From NCBI GenBank assembly GCA_000961845.1, contig LADZ01000057.1:1-40700 (forward strand): 40,700 nucleotides of DNA, written 5' to 3'. Positions 25,587 to 34,300 of the stretch are shown in pieces. The notes below the pieces were generated by a model, which did not search any database, was not told the DNA's origin, and worked only from the letters and a program-made list of their open reading frames with translations. Numbering within the stretch: the stretch's first letter is position 1; every line of letters starts with the position of its first letter. The DNA is from Flavobacteriales bacterium BRH_c54 (lineage in GTDB: Bacteria > Bacteroidota > Bacteroidia > Flavobacteriales_E > Vicingaceae). Both the position numbers and the translations under genes were made by a program.

Positions 25587-26636
25587 ATGCTTGATATTGA
25601 AAAATTAGATTATATTCCTTTCTTTTTTATTATAGGACGACCACGTTCTGGCACAACAATGCTTAGTACAATTCTAGATGCTAATAAACAAACGGCTATG
25701 CCAATTGAAAGTAAGGTTATTATTTTTATGTATTTTAAATTTAGAAATGTAAAATTTTGGAATGAAAAATTACTTCTAAAATTTTATGATGCTATTTTTA
25801 AACAGCCTAAAATAGAAACTTGGACGATTAATAAAGAACAACTAAAAAAAGATATACTTCAACTTGGTGAGAATGCTACTTTTCAAAGATTGATTAAGTT
25901 GATTTATCTAAATTATATTTCCTTTTTTGATAAAAAAAACATTACGATTATAGGAGATAAAAATCCTGGATACTCTTATGTGATAAGTCATCTAGAAATA
26001 TTATTAAAACTTTTTCCTGATGCTAAAATTATTCATCTAACACGTGATTACCGTGACCATTATTTATCTATGAATAAGGTAGACTTTGAAGGAAATCATC
26101 TTTCTCTTGTTTGTTACAGGTGGCAATATTCTTTTATACAAGTCAGAAAATTAATGAAAAATAAACCTGAGCAGTACTATTTTTTACGCTATGAGGATTT
26201 GGTTCAACAGCCTGAAAAGCAGGTTAAAGACATCTGTGATTTTTTAGGAATAATATACCATTCGTCCATGTTGGAGTATTACAAAATAAAAGAAAAAGTA
26301 CTCAGTGTATATCCTGAAGATTTAGTAATGAAATACCATAGTAGTTTGTTTCAGCCTATAAGTGTAGATTTTATTGGAAAATGGAAACAAAAACTTAGCC
26401 CGCAACAAATTGAAATGGCTGATGCTATAGTTGGAAAGGCTGCTAATGAAGCAGGATATGAAAGACAAGTAATTTTAACCAAATGGAAATTCTTTTGGTA
26501 TTTATTGCCAGATATGGTATATTCACAATTATGGTTATTTTACAAAAAATGGTATGATCAATTTTTTAAACCAAAAGGAAGTAATAAAGGAAATGGGTCA
26601 ATGTCAAGGTTATATTTCTTAATTTTTAAGCGATAA
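25587..26636 (+). CDS. PAPS-dependent sulfotransferase family protein
   Basis: 349 residues. The 5'-phosphosulfate loop is IIGRPRSGTTML (residues ~15-26) and the 3'-phosphate motif is KIIHLTRDYRDHYLS, with YYFLRYEDLVQQPEKQV typical of Sulfotransfer_3 proteins. It would move sulfate from PAPS to a hydroxyl or amine on a glycan, lipid or small molecule. It is the only plus-strand gene in the accessory cluster: its last 11 bp overlap the 3' end of the GNAT gene, and its start faces the unknown/AspH pair. No PAPS synthesis gene is in the window. Confidence 0.87.
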   Translation: MLDIEKLDYIPFFFIIGRPRSGTTMLSTILDANKQTAMPIESKVIIFMYFKFRNVKFWNEKLLLKFYDAIFKQPKIETWTINKEQLKKDILQLGENATFQRLIKLIYLNYISFFDKKNITIIGDKNPGYSYVISHLEILLKLFPDAKIIHLTRDYRDHYLSMNKVDFEGNHLSLVCYRWQYSFIQVRKLMKNKPEQYYFLRYEDLVQQPEKQVKDICDFLGIIYHSSMLEYYKIKEKVLSVYPEDLVMKYHSSLFQPISVDFIGKWKQKLSPQQIEMADAIVGKAANEAGYERQVILTKWKFFWYLLPDMVYSQLWLFYKKWYDQFFKPKGSNKGNGSMSRLYFLIFKR

Positions 26637-27297
26637 TTTCGTATTCAAAGTAAGTATAATTATCAATTACTTTTATTGAAGCATTGATATTAAATTTAGT
26701 AATCATTTTTTTTATTTTATTAATGAAGTTAGTATCTGTGTTTTTAACCTTTACCTTTAAGGTTTTTTCTTCATAAATTTTGGTTAGAAAAACAATCATT
26801 TTTCTTGTTTTTTCTATATAGTTAGTTCTATCTAACTCCATGAATATGACACCATTTTTTTCAGAAGTAGTTTTAAAACCAATTTGTTTATTATAAGCTA
26901 TTCCTTCTTTATTAGAATTGAGTACTCTTATTAAAGTTTTATTCCAAGATAGTATCTCAAATCCTAATTCTATAATGGTTAGAGAGGCTAATGCGGGAAC
27001 AATTGTTTTTAAATAGTTGCTTTCCCAAATAAATAAACCAGCTTCAGACGTTAAGTTTTCCCAATCTAAATTTCTATCATTAATTAACCCAATAGGTTGT
27101 TGATTATAAATGATTAGGTAATAAAAATTATTAAAGTTATTTATACTTTTGAACCATTCTATTTGCTGATCCATAGAAATGTACCCTCTGTAAATCATTT
27201 TTGATGATATATTATCAGCATTTCTTTTGATTCTAATCAACTCAATATCATCAATGGTAATTTTTTTGAGTTGAATACCATATTTTTCAACTATCAT
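26626..27297 (-). CDS. GNAT-family acyltransferase (PseH-like N-terminal domain) with extra C-terminal domain
   Basis: 223 residues. Residues ~8-155 are a GNAT domain of the Acetyltransf_3/PseH-like kind: ITIDDIELIRIKRN, then ISMDQQIEWFKSI, the central AGLFIWESNYL and the final RVLNSNKEGIAYNKQIGF, where acyl-donor contacts lie. PseH-type enzymes acylate the amino group of nucleotide-activated 4-amino sugars. Residues ~160-223 form a short alpha/beta extension not found in PseH. The ATG overlaps the GT2 stop by 4 bp (ATGA), so it is the last gene of the tight operon. Acyl-ACP instead of acetyl-CoA as donor is my inference from the context. Confidence 0.78.
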   Translation of the reverse strand: MIVEKYGIQLKKITIDDIELIRIKRNADNISSKMIYRGYISMDQQIEWFKSINNFNNFYYLIIYNQQPIGLINDRNLDWENLTSEAGLFIWESNYLKTIVPALASLTIIELGFEILSWNKTLIRVLNSNKEGIAYNKQIGFKTTSEKNGVIFMELDRTNYIEKTRKMIVFLTKIYEEKTLKVKVKNTDTNFINKIKKMITKFNINASIKVIDNYTYFEYEIIA

Positions 27298-28223
27298 TTA
27301 CTAATCTTTTGTTTAATAAAAAAGGTAGGTTTTTTATTCTGAACTTGATAAAGTTTATAGATATATTGACCTAAAACACCTAATGAGTATAAGATGATAC
27401 TTGCAGAAAATAATACGGCAACAATGATTGAAGTATAGCCTATAGGAACATCCTTAAATATTTTTCTGTGAATAAAATAAATACCTAATATAAAAGATAA
27501 AAATGATGAAATTAAACCTAAGTATGTAATTAATTTTAAAGGAAGAGCAGTATAATTTGTGGTAATATTAATAGACATTTTCAATAAACTAAATATGGAA
27601 TATCTTGATTTTTTATTTCTTTTGTGTTCAACTTCTACAAAAGAAATGTTATCGGTGTACCAAAGTAATAATTCATCAATATAAATAAAACTTTGGCTAT
27701 GTTCTAGAATTTTTTTAGAAATAAACGCTGTAAATAGCCTAAAGGAAGAACCTTTCCCATGTGATCCTAAAAATAACTTAGCTATTCTTTTTAGTAAGCT
27801 GCTACCTATATTTCTAATAGTATTATGTTTTTTGTTTCTATAAATACCATAAACAACTTCAGAATTATTGCTGTTATATTCACCAATCAATTTTAGTATT
27901 TCTTTGGGATTAACTTGTAAATCATCATCAATGGTAATAATTATATCGCCTAGGGAATTTTTTATTCCACAAAGAGTAGCGTTATGTTGCCCGTAGTTTC
28001 TCGAAAGTCTTATAATACTTATTTTACAGTTGAGTTGATGATAAACTTTTTCAATATCCTTCCAGGTTGAAAGTTTACCACCGTCATTTACTATAATAAT
28101 TTCAAACGAAGATTCGATAGAATTAAAAACAGTTACAATTTCTGAACATAATTGGTTAATAGATTCTCCACTATTAAAAGCAGGGATTATAATAGAGTAG
28201 GTTACGTTATTTTGTTTTTCCAT
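27294..28223 (-). CDS. ArnC-like polyprenyl-phosphate glycosyltransferase (GT2)
   Basis: 309 residues. The GT2 domain (1-~215) has SIIIPAFNSGESI, IIVNDGG (Asp47), SRNYGQHNATLCG and TIDDDLQVNPKEI (DDD at 99-101). RNYGQHNA plus DDDLQ.NP.EI closely follow ArnC/PmrF, which moves an N-formyl-aminoarabinose onto undecaprenyl phosphate. Two membrane helices follow (LITYLGLISSFLSFILGIYF; SIIVAVLFSASIILYSLGVLG). It should make an undecaprenyl-phosphate sugar at the cytosolic face, usable by a GT-C enzyme after flipping. It sits 1 bp after the SDR gene and overlaps the GNAT gene by 4 bp. Confidence 0.88.
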   Translation of the reverse strand: MEKQNNVTYSIIIPAFNSGESINQLCSEIVTVFNSIESSFEIIIVNDGGKLSTWKDIEKVYHQLNCKISIIRLSRNYGQHNATLCGIKNSLGDIIITIDDDLQVNPKEILKLIGEYNSNNSEVVYGIYRNKKHNTIRNIGSSLLKRIAKLFLGSHGKGSSFRLFTAFISKKILEHSQSFIYIDELLLWYTDNISFVEVEHKRNKKSRYSIFSLLKMSINITTNYTALPLKLITYLGLISSFLSFILGIYFIHRKIFKDVPIGYTSIIVAVLFSASIILYSLGVLGQYIYKLYQVQNKKPTFFIKQKISK

Positions 28224-28224
28224 T

Positions 28225-28920
28225 TTAATGATTTAACCCAGTATTGAAATTTCCAACTTGTAAAATTTGTCCAGTAATAGAACTGTTTTTATCACTCACT
28301 AAAAAATGAATGAGTTCATTAACCTCTTTTTTATCAACATTGCCAAAGGGATGTTTTTTCTCAAACTCTTTTATTTTTTCTTCTGTTGTAAAGTTGGTGA
28401 TTGAATCTGCCATCTCTCCTTTTACAAAAGTAGGAGCTACTGCATTGACCTTTATTTTTTTTGATGCTAATTCTATTGCCAAGGTTTTTACAAGCCCTTC
28501 TAGTGCCATTTTAGAGCTCACGTATAAAGCCCCTCCATAGTAAGGGAATCGAGTAGCAACAGAACTCAGAAATACTAATGAAGCATTATTTTTTATTTTA
28601 TTATTTTTTAATAATGTAGAAACAGAAACTAAAGCCCCATAAAAGTTAGCATTAAAAATCGTATCGTAATGTCTTTTTTTTGTGAATTTAATAGGTGTAT
28701 GACTGGCTACTCCTGTAAAATATATAACTCCATCTAATTGAGATAAATTATCAAAACAAGATGTATCAAACTGATCGAAATCTATTTTAATTATATTAGG
28801 ATGTTTTTCTAATTTTAATGTATTTCTTGCTGCTAAATAAAATTCATATATTTTACTGTAAGTTGTTACAAAATCTTCAGCAATTTCTGATGTAGCTCCT
28901 ATGATTAAAATTTTTTTCAT
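28225..28920 (-). CDS. Short-chain dehydrogenase/reductase, FabG-like
   Basis: 231 residues. Cofactor loop IIGATSEIA replaces the classical TGxxxGxG glycine-rich loop. Catalytic Ser is in VFLSS (119/120), with Tyr133 and Lys137 in YVSSK, followed by KVNAVAPTFV, which is typical of FabG. It is slightly shorter than E. coli FabG (244). Located 3 bp downstream of a KAS III gene that follows an ACP gene, it most likely reduces a 3-oxoacyl-ACP to the 3-hydroxyacyl form. A sugar ketoreductase is a possible alternative. Confidence 0.85.
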   Translation of the reverse strand: MKKILIIGATSEIAEDFVTTYSKIYEFYLAARNTLKLEKHPNIIKIDFDQFDTSCFDNLSQLDGVIYFTGVASHTPIKFTKKRHYDTIFNANFYGALVSVSTLLKNNKIKNNASLVFLSSVATRFPYYGGALYVSSKMALEGLVKTLAIELASKKIKVNAVAPTFVKGEMADSITNFTTEEKIKEFEKKHPFGNVDKKEVNELIHFLVSDKNSSITGQILQVGNFNTGLNH

Positions 28921-28923
28921 AAA

Positions 28924-29979
28924 TTAATCCATTTCAATTATTGGTAAACAAACCACATTGTTAAAATCTATGATAACAGAACCCCAAGATAAACCAACTC
29001 CAAAACCTGATAGTAAAAGTTTTTTATTTTGATTTACGAGATTTTCTGACAAAGCTGCTAAAATAGTAATAGGGATTGAAGCAGAACTCGTATTTCCATA
29101 ATTTTCTATTGAATAAGGTACTTTTTCTAAAGGTAATTTTAATTTTTTTCTAATACTTTCATTAATCAATTTATTGGCTTGATGAAACACAAAGTAATCT
29201 ATTTCCTCTTTAGATACTCCTGAAGAGCTCAAAAGTTCGTTGATATTTGGAGTAATTTCTTTTAAAGAAAAATTAAAGACATCTATTCCATTAAGTTCAA
29301 GTTGAATATTATTTCGTTCTATTCCTTCACTAATTTTTTTTGATTTTAAAGATGTTTCTGAAACATAATTTCTTGCACCACCATCTCTTATTATAATAGC
29401 TTCATAACCTTTTCCGTCTGTTTGCAAGTTATAAAATGATTTATAAGCATTAGTATTAAACTCTACTGCAGTACAAGTTCCAGCATCTCCAAAAAGAGGG
29501 AAAGTACTTTTGTCTTTTGGAGATGTGTGTAGGGTTGAAATATCTCCAACCAATAATAATCCTTTTTTTAGTTGACTATTTAACATAGAGGAGATTACAG
29601 AAAGACCATATACGTAACCAGAACACCCCATAGTTAGGTCAAAAGCAATACATGATTTTGATAAATTTAGTTTGTGTTGTAAAATGCAAGCAGAAGAAGG
29701 AATGACATAATCTCTAGATTGAGATACAAAGATTAGAATATCAATATCTTCCCGTTTCCAATTGATTTTATCGAGTAAATCATTGGTTGCTCTTTCACAT
29801 AAATCGGAAGTGGTTGTTCCAAAATTGGCTACATGTCTTTTTGATACTCCTGTAGTTTTAATAAACATTTCTCGCTCTTTTGCAGATATCCAATCATAGT
29901 TCATATTAATATAAACATTGGATGGGACAGCAGCAGCAATGCCTTTAATTTCAATATTTTCAACTGAAAATTTAGCCAT
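28924..29979 (-). CDS. Beta-ketoacyl-ACP synthase III (copy 1)
   Basis: 351 residues, somewhat longer than FabH. Catalytic triad visible: Cys119 in DLTMGCSGYVYGL, His266 in VFHQANKLI, Asn296 in YGNTSSASIPI, with the C-terminal SGFGVGLSWGS. So it should be a functional decarboxylating condensing enzyme. Its start overlaps the ACP gene by 8 bp, which means these two are a matched pair. A second KAS III lies on the other side of the ACP, so this cannot be the housekeeping fabH alone. Probable role: adding a two-carbon unit to a specific starter on the dedicated ACP. Confidence 0.92.
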   Translation of the reverse strand: MAKFSVENIEIKGIAAAVPSNVYINMNYDWISAKEREMFIKTTGVSKRHVANFGTTTSDLCERATNDLLDKINWKREDIDILIFVSQSRDYVIPSSACILQHKLNLSKSCIAFDLTMGCSGYVYGLSVISSMLNSQLKKGLLLVGDISTLHTSPKDKSTFPLFGDAGTCTAVEFNTNAYKSFYNLQTDGKGYEAIIIRDGGARNYVSETSLKSKKISEGIERNNIQLELNGIDVFNFSLKEITPNINELLSSSGVSKEEIDYFVFHQANKLINESIRKKLKLPLEKVPYSIENYGNTSSASIPITILAALSENLVNQNKKLLLSGFGVGLSWGSVIIDFNNVVCLPIIEMD

Positions 29980-30211
29980 TATTAGTTTTTGATTGAACTA
30001 GATTAAATAAATCTTGAATGGTTTGGGTTTCTTTTAAATCATCTCCTTTAAGTAATATATCATATTCAGAATCAATTAAAGCAATAATTATTAAAGCATG
30101 CATAGAACTCCAACCTTCAATTTCTCTATAATTTGTTTCAGGGTTTAAAGTTCCCTTTTCAAGTTCTTCAAACTCATGTTCAATATTTTCTATAAATGTT
30201 TTTATATTCAT
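29972..30211 (-). CDS. Acyl carrier protein, atypical phosphopantetheine site
   Basis: 79 residues, acidic and helical, the ACP size. The attachment site reads GWSSMHALIIIALI, so Ser36 in SSM stands where DSL is usual; the Trp before it is common in ACPs of O-antigen and flagellin glycosylation clusters. The helix II/III end DDLKETQTIQDLFNLV is typical ACP. It is flanked by two KAS III genes, overlapping one by 8 bp and lying 4 bp from the other. It probably carries a pathway-specific acyl group rather than serving bulk fatty acid synthesis. Confidence 0.88.
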   Translation of the reverse strand: MNIKTFIENIEHEFEELEKGTLNPETNYREIEGWSSMHALIIIALIDSEYDILLKGDDLKETQTIQDLFNLVQSKTNNG

Positions 30212-30215
30212 GGTA

Positions 30216-31256
30216 CTAAGTTTTTAAAATTGTTCCACCCCAAGATAAGCCAATTCCAAATCCTGAAATTAATATTTGTTGACTTTTTTGTAGTTTTTTT
30301 TCCTTAAATATTTGATAAAGGGCTATTGGAATAGAGGCTGAAACAGTATTTCCAATTTCTTTAATATTAATTATAAATTTTTCTTCGTCAATGTTAAGTT
30401 TTTTTCTAATAAAATCAAGCATTTGTCCATTAGCTTGATGTAATACAAAATAATCTATTTCTGAAATAAGTAAGTTTTCTTTGATTAATATCTCTTGTAT
30501 TAATTGAGGAAGTTTTTTGAGAGCAAAAAGAAAAATTTTGCTACTGTTCATTCTTAACCTCCCTCCCTCTAGTCCGGTTGGAATCTTTTTGAATTGAGTT
30601 AACCATTTTATGCTCGCAGGTTCTTTAGTTGCGGAATGTTCAACAAATAAACTTTTTGCACCGGATCCATCAGTACCAAAAGTAAAGTTGGTAGGTCGTG
30701 CATTAATACCAGCATTAATTTTTTTATTACTAATTAGTGTAGCAGCAGCAGCATCACTAAAAATAGCTCTTAAATCTAAATCTAAGGGATGAATTACCTT
30801 GGTAGGGACATCGGCTGTTATTAATAATACATTAGTGACTTGTTTACTTTCTATTAATGCTTTAGCTAAACTAAGTCCATAAATAAATCCTGTGCATCCG
30901 TGCAGGACATCTATAGCTCCACAATTTTGTGATAAACCTAAATCATTTTGAATGATACAGGCTGTTGTAGGACCTTTATATTCTAATGCATCAGAAACAA
31001 AAATAATGTATTCAATTTCATTTTTATTAATGTTCCATTCTTTAAATAATTTATTGGCTGCTGCATTTCCTAAGTCTTTAGCAGTTTCATCTAAACGGGA
31101 TATATATCTTTTATTTACCCAACATTGATTGTATAATTCTTCTGAAGATATTTTAATTTTTTCTTTATTCCAATTGGTATTAAAATCAGTAATTAATTCT
31201 TCATTAGTTATTGATTTTTCAGGAAAATGATAACTTATTGCATTAATATATATCAA
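30216..31256 (-). CDS. Beta-ketoacyl-ACP synthase III (copy 2)
   Basis: 346 residues. Triad: Cys121 in DVLHGCTGFIYGL, His273 in VLHQANGQMLDFI, Asn303 in IGNTVSASIPI; the C-terminus has SGFGIGLSWGG. Sequence divergence from copy 1 is wide, so the two are not a recent duplication and may take different starters. It is the first gene of the operon; the ACP follows 4 bp downstream. Promoter must lie in the ~60 bp between its ATG and the terminator at 31316-31344; that AT-rich stretch holds only a near match (TATCTTTA on the minus strand) to the -7 box. Confidence 0.92.
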   Translation of the reverse strand: MIYINAISYHFPEKSITNEELITDFNTNWNKEKIKISSEELYNQCWVNKRYISRLDETAKDLGNAAANKLFKEWNINKNEIEYIIFVSDALEYKGPTTACIIQNDLGLSQNCGAIDVLHGCTGFIYGLSLAKALIESKQVTNVLLITADVPTKVIHPLDLDLRAIFSDAAAATLISNKKINAGINARPTNFTFGTDGSGAKSLFVEHSATKEPASIKWLTQFKKIPTGLEGGRLRMNSSKIFLFALKKLPQLIQEILIKENLLISEIDYFVLHQANGQMLDFIRKKLNIDEEKFIINIKEIGNTVSASIPIALYQIFKEKKLQKSQQILISGFGIGLSWGGTILKT

Positions 31257-31315
31257 AATATTTTTAGCTTTAAAGATACAATTCTTTTCAAATTAAAAAA
31301 GAAATTTATTTAAAT

Positions 31316-31350
31316 AAAAAGAGGAACTTTTAGTTCCTCTTTTTATGGGG
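31316..31350 (-). terminator. Terminator after the repeat-rich type IX cargo gene
   Basis: Twelve-base stem AAAAAGAGGAAC / GTTCCTCTTTTT around a five-base loop; its ends give T-tracts on either strand. On the minus strand it lies 14 bp beyond the stop at 31358 and isolates the biosynthetic operon starting at 31256. Confidence 0.88.
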
Positions 31351-31357
31351 GTATTTT

Positions 31358-34300
31358 TTATCTTATCAATGTTAGTGTTCCTTTTTGAAAATATTCTTTG
31401 CCATCTATGCCTTCTGCTCTAATAATGAAATAATAAGTTCCATCAGCAGCATCTGCACCAGAAAGTGTTTTTCCATCCCACATACCGTTTACATTATCCC
31501 AAGCAAACATTTTTTGTCCCCATCGGTTGTAAATCTCCCCTTCTACATGTTTTAAGTTTACACCATCAACTCTAAAAAAGTCATTGCTTCCATCACCATT
31601 AGGAGTAAAAATAGTAGGTATTAAAATACTTGATTCATCAAATACTTCTATTATAACAGTAGCTGTATCCCAACAAACTCCATTAGTTACAATTAGTGTT
31701 GCAGTAAATGACCCTGGGTTGGTATAAGTATGAGTTGGTTCAAAGATGGTATCTGTAGAACCGTTTCCAAAATCCCAAAAATAGTTGGTAGCACCAGTAC
31801 TTCCATTTCCGAAGAATACATCTAATGGAGATGAACCTGTTACAGGTGTAGCATTAATTACGGCATCTACAAAATTAACAGTTATAGTTACGGAATCTAT
31901 TTCACTCGAACAAGAACCAACATTGTTAGCATATATGGTAACAATCCCACCACTTGTCGGAACATAAGCAAGAGGGTTTCCTGTTCCAATAATAATAGTA
32001 CCAGCAGCATCAGCGTACCATGTTACAGTTCCTGTACCTGTTGTATTTGCAGAAAGATTTAAGGTGTCATTTAAGCAAATAGGGTTAACAGGATTTATAC
32101 TAATTGTATTTTGTGGATTAATTGTTATTTGTACAGAATCTACAGAAGGACAAGCATTTCCTGCAGAAGTCGTATTATAATAAATAGTATAACTACCAAT
32201 CCCTGTTAATGTAATATCAATTTCTCCTGTTGTTGCATTAATAGTTCCTGATGGAGATATAGTAAATGTACCACCATTAGTTCCTGTAATGTTAGGTATA
32301 GGGTTATTATCTGCTTCACAGAAAGTAGTTGAAGAATAATTAAATGAAGCATCATCATCTGCATTAATCACAACAGAATGTATTAATGTATCAGTACACG
32401 GAGCAGCACCAACAGTATAGGTTATATTTACATTAGTACCTCCTAAACCTGATGGGTCAAAATTATTTCCTGTAACTCCTGTTCCTGAGAAACTGCCACC
32501 GCTAGAGCCGGTTATTAATGTTGATAAATCTATAGGTGTAGCACTTTCACACATTGGTCCCGGATTAGTCCATGAAGCATCAAATGTTGAAACATTTATA
32601 GTGTGTGTTTGAGTTTCTTGACAAGGAGCTGTTCCAACTGTATAAGTTACAGATTGAGAGCCTGAATTTGGATCAAACATATTACCTGTAACTCCTGTTC
32701 CACTCCAAGTACCGCCAGTAGTACCAGTTACTAAATTATCTAAATTGATATTTCCGGCAGCAGCACAAACCGGAGATGGATTAGTCCAACTAGGATCAAC
32801 ATCTGGTAATATATTTATGGTATGTGTTTGAGTCTCTGTACATGGAGCAGCACCAACAGTATAGGTTACACTTACATTAGTTCCCCCTAGACCTGAAGGA
32901 TCAAAATTATTACCTGTAACTCCTGTTCCCGAAAAACTTCCACCAGCTGAGCCAGTTATTAATGTTGATAAATCTATAGGTGTAGCATTTTCACATATTG
33001 GACTTGGGTTGGTCCATGAAGGGTCAAATGCAGAAACATTTATAGTGTGTGTTTGAGTTTCTTGACAAGGGGCTGTGCCAACTGTATAAGTTACAGATTG
33101 AGAGCCTGAATTTGGGTCAAACATATTACCTGTAACTCCTGTTCCTGACCAAGTACCTCCTGCAGTACCAGTTACTAGATTATCTAAGTTGATATTTCCG
33201 GCAGCAGCACAAACCGGAGATGGGTTAGTCCAAGTGGGGTCAACATCTGGCAATACATTTATGGTGTGTGTTTGAGTTTCTTGACAAGGGGCTGTTCCAA
33301 CTGTATAGGTTACAGATTGAGTCCCAGATGAAGGACTAAATGAAGTACCTGTAACTCCTGTTCCTGACCAAGTACCACCTGTAGTACCAGTTATTAAGTT
33401 ATTTAAATTTATATTACCTGCAGCTGCACAGATTGGAGATGGATTTGTCCATGCAGGATTAACATCTGGAACTACTGTAATAGTTTGAGTAAGTGTTTGG
33501 GTACAAGGAGAAGAACCAACAGTATATGTAACACTTTGTGATCCAGATGCAGGATTGAAACTTGTTCCTGAAACACCAGTACCACTCCAGGTGCCACCAG
33601 TAGTACCAGTTATTAAACTATTAAGATTAATAGAACCGGCAGCCGCACAAATAGGTGAAGGGTTAGTCCAAGCCGGATTTACAACAGGATTTACTGTTAC
33701 AGTTACGGATTGACAAGTAGTGTTATTACAAGTTCCTTCTGCTCTAACAAAATAAGTTGTTGTTGTGCCAGGAGATATAGTTATGGTAGATCCAGAACCT
33801 ACTGAGGTACCTCCACAACTTCCTGAATACCATTGCCAACCAGCACCAGTACCTAGTGAACCACCATTTACTGTTAAATTAGTAGTTGATCCAACACATA
33901 TTGGGTTGGGAGTTGCTGTTGCACTAGTTGGAGCAACAGAAGGATTACTTACAGTAACAGCAAAACATCTGGGAGCACTTGTTCCACAAAGATTATTTGC
34001 AGTTACACAAATATTTCCAGTACTTCCTGGTGTGGCAGTAATAGAGGTTGTTCCTTGACCGGAATTTATTGTCCACCCGGCAGGAACAGTCCATGTATAA
34101 CCAGCAGCATTAGCTACCGGTGGTATAGAAAAAGTGGTGGCAACTCCAGTACAAACGTTGGAGTTCCCTGTTATTGTTCCAGGCTGTGTTGCAGGAGTAG
34201 CTTGGTTGGCAGGGACATATGTCATTGTTAATACTGCTCTATTTATACAAACTCCTTGTCCTGTACAAAGTTGGAAACTATTATTTCCTCCATAGTTATA

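Noticed and set aside
26626-31256. Flexirubin or aryl polyene pigment cluster
   Set aside because: Although KAS, ACP and SDR genes are present, there is no ammonia-lyase, dehydratase, KAS I/II pair or acyltransferase set of those clusters; a glycosyltransferase and a PseH-like GNAT are present instead.
32363-33688. Regularly spaced repeats that could be taken for a CRISPR-like array
   Set aside because: The period is ~220 bp, the repeats keep an open frame and encode a protein domain; there are no short palindromic repeats with unique spacers.
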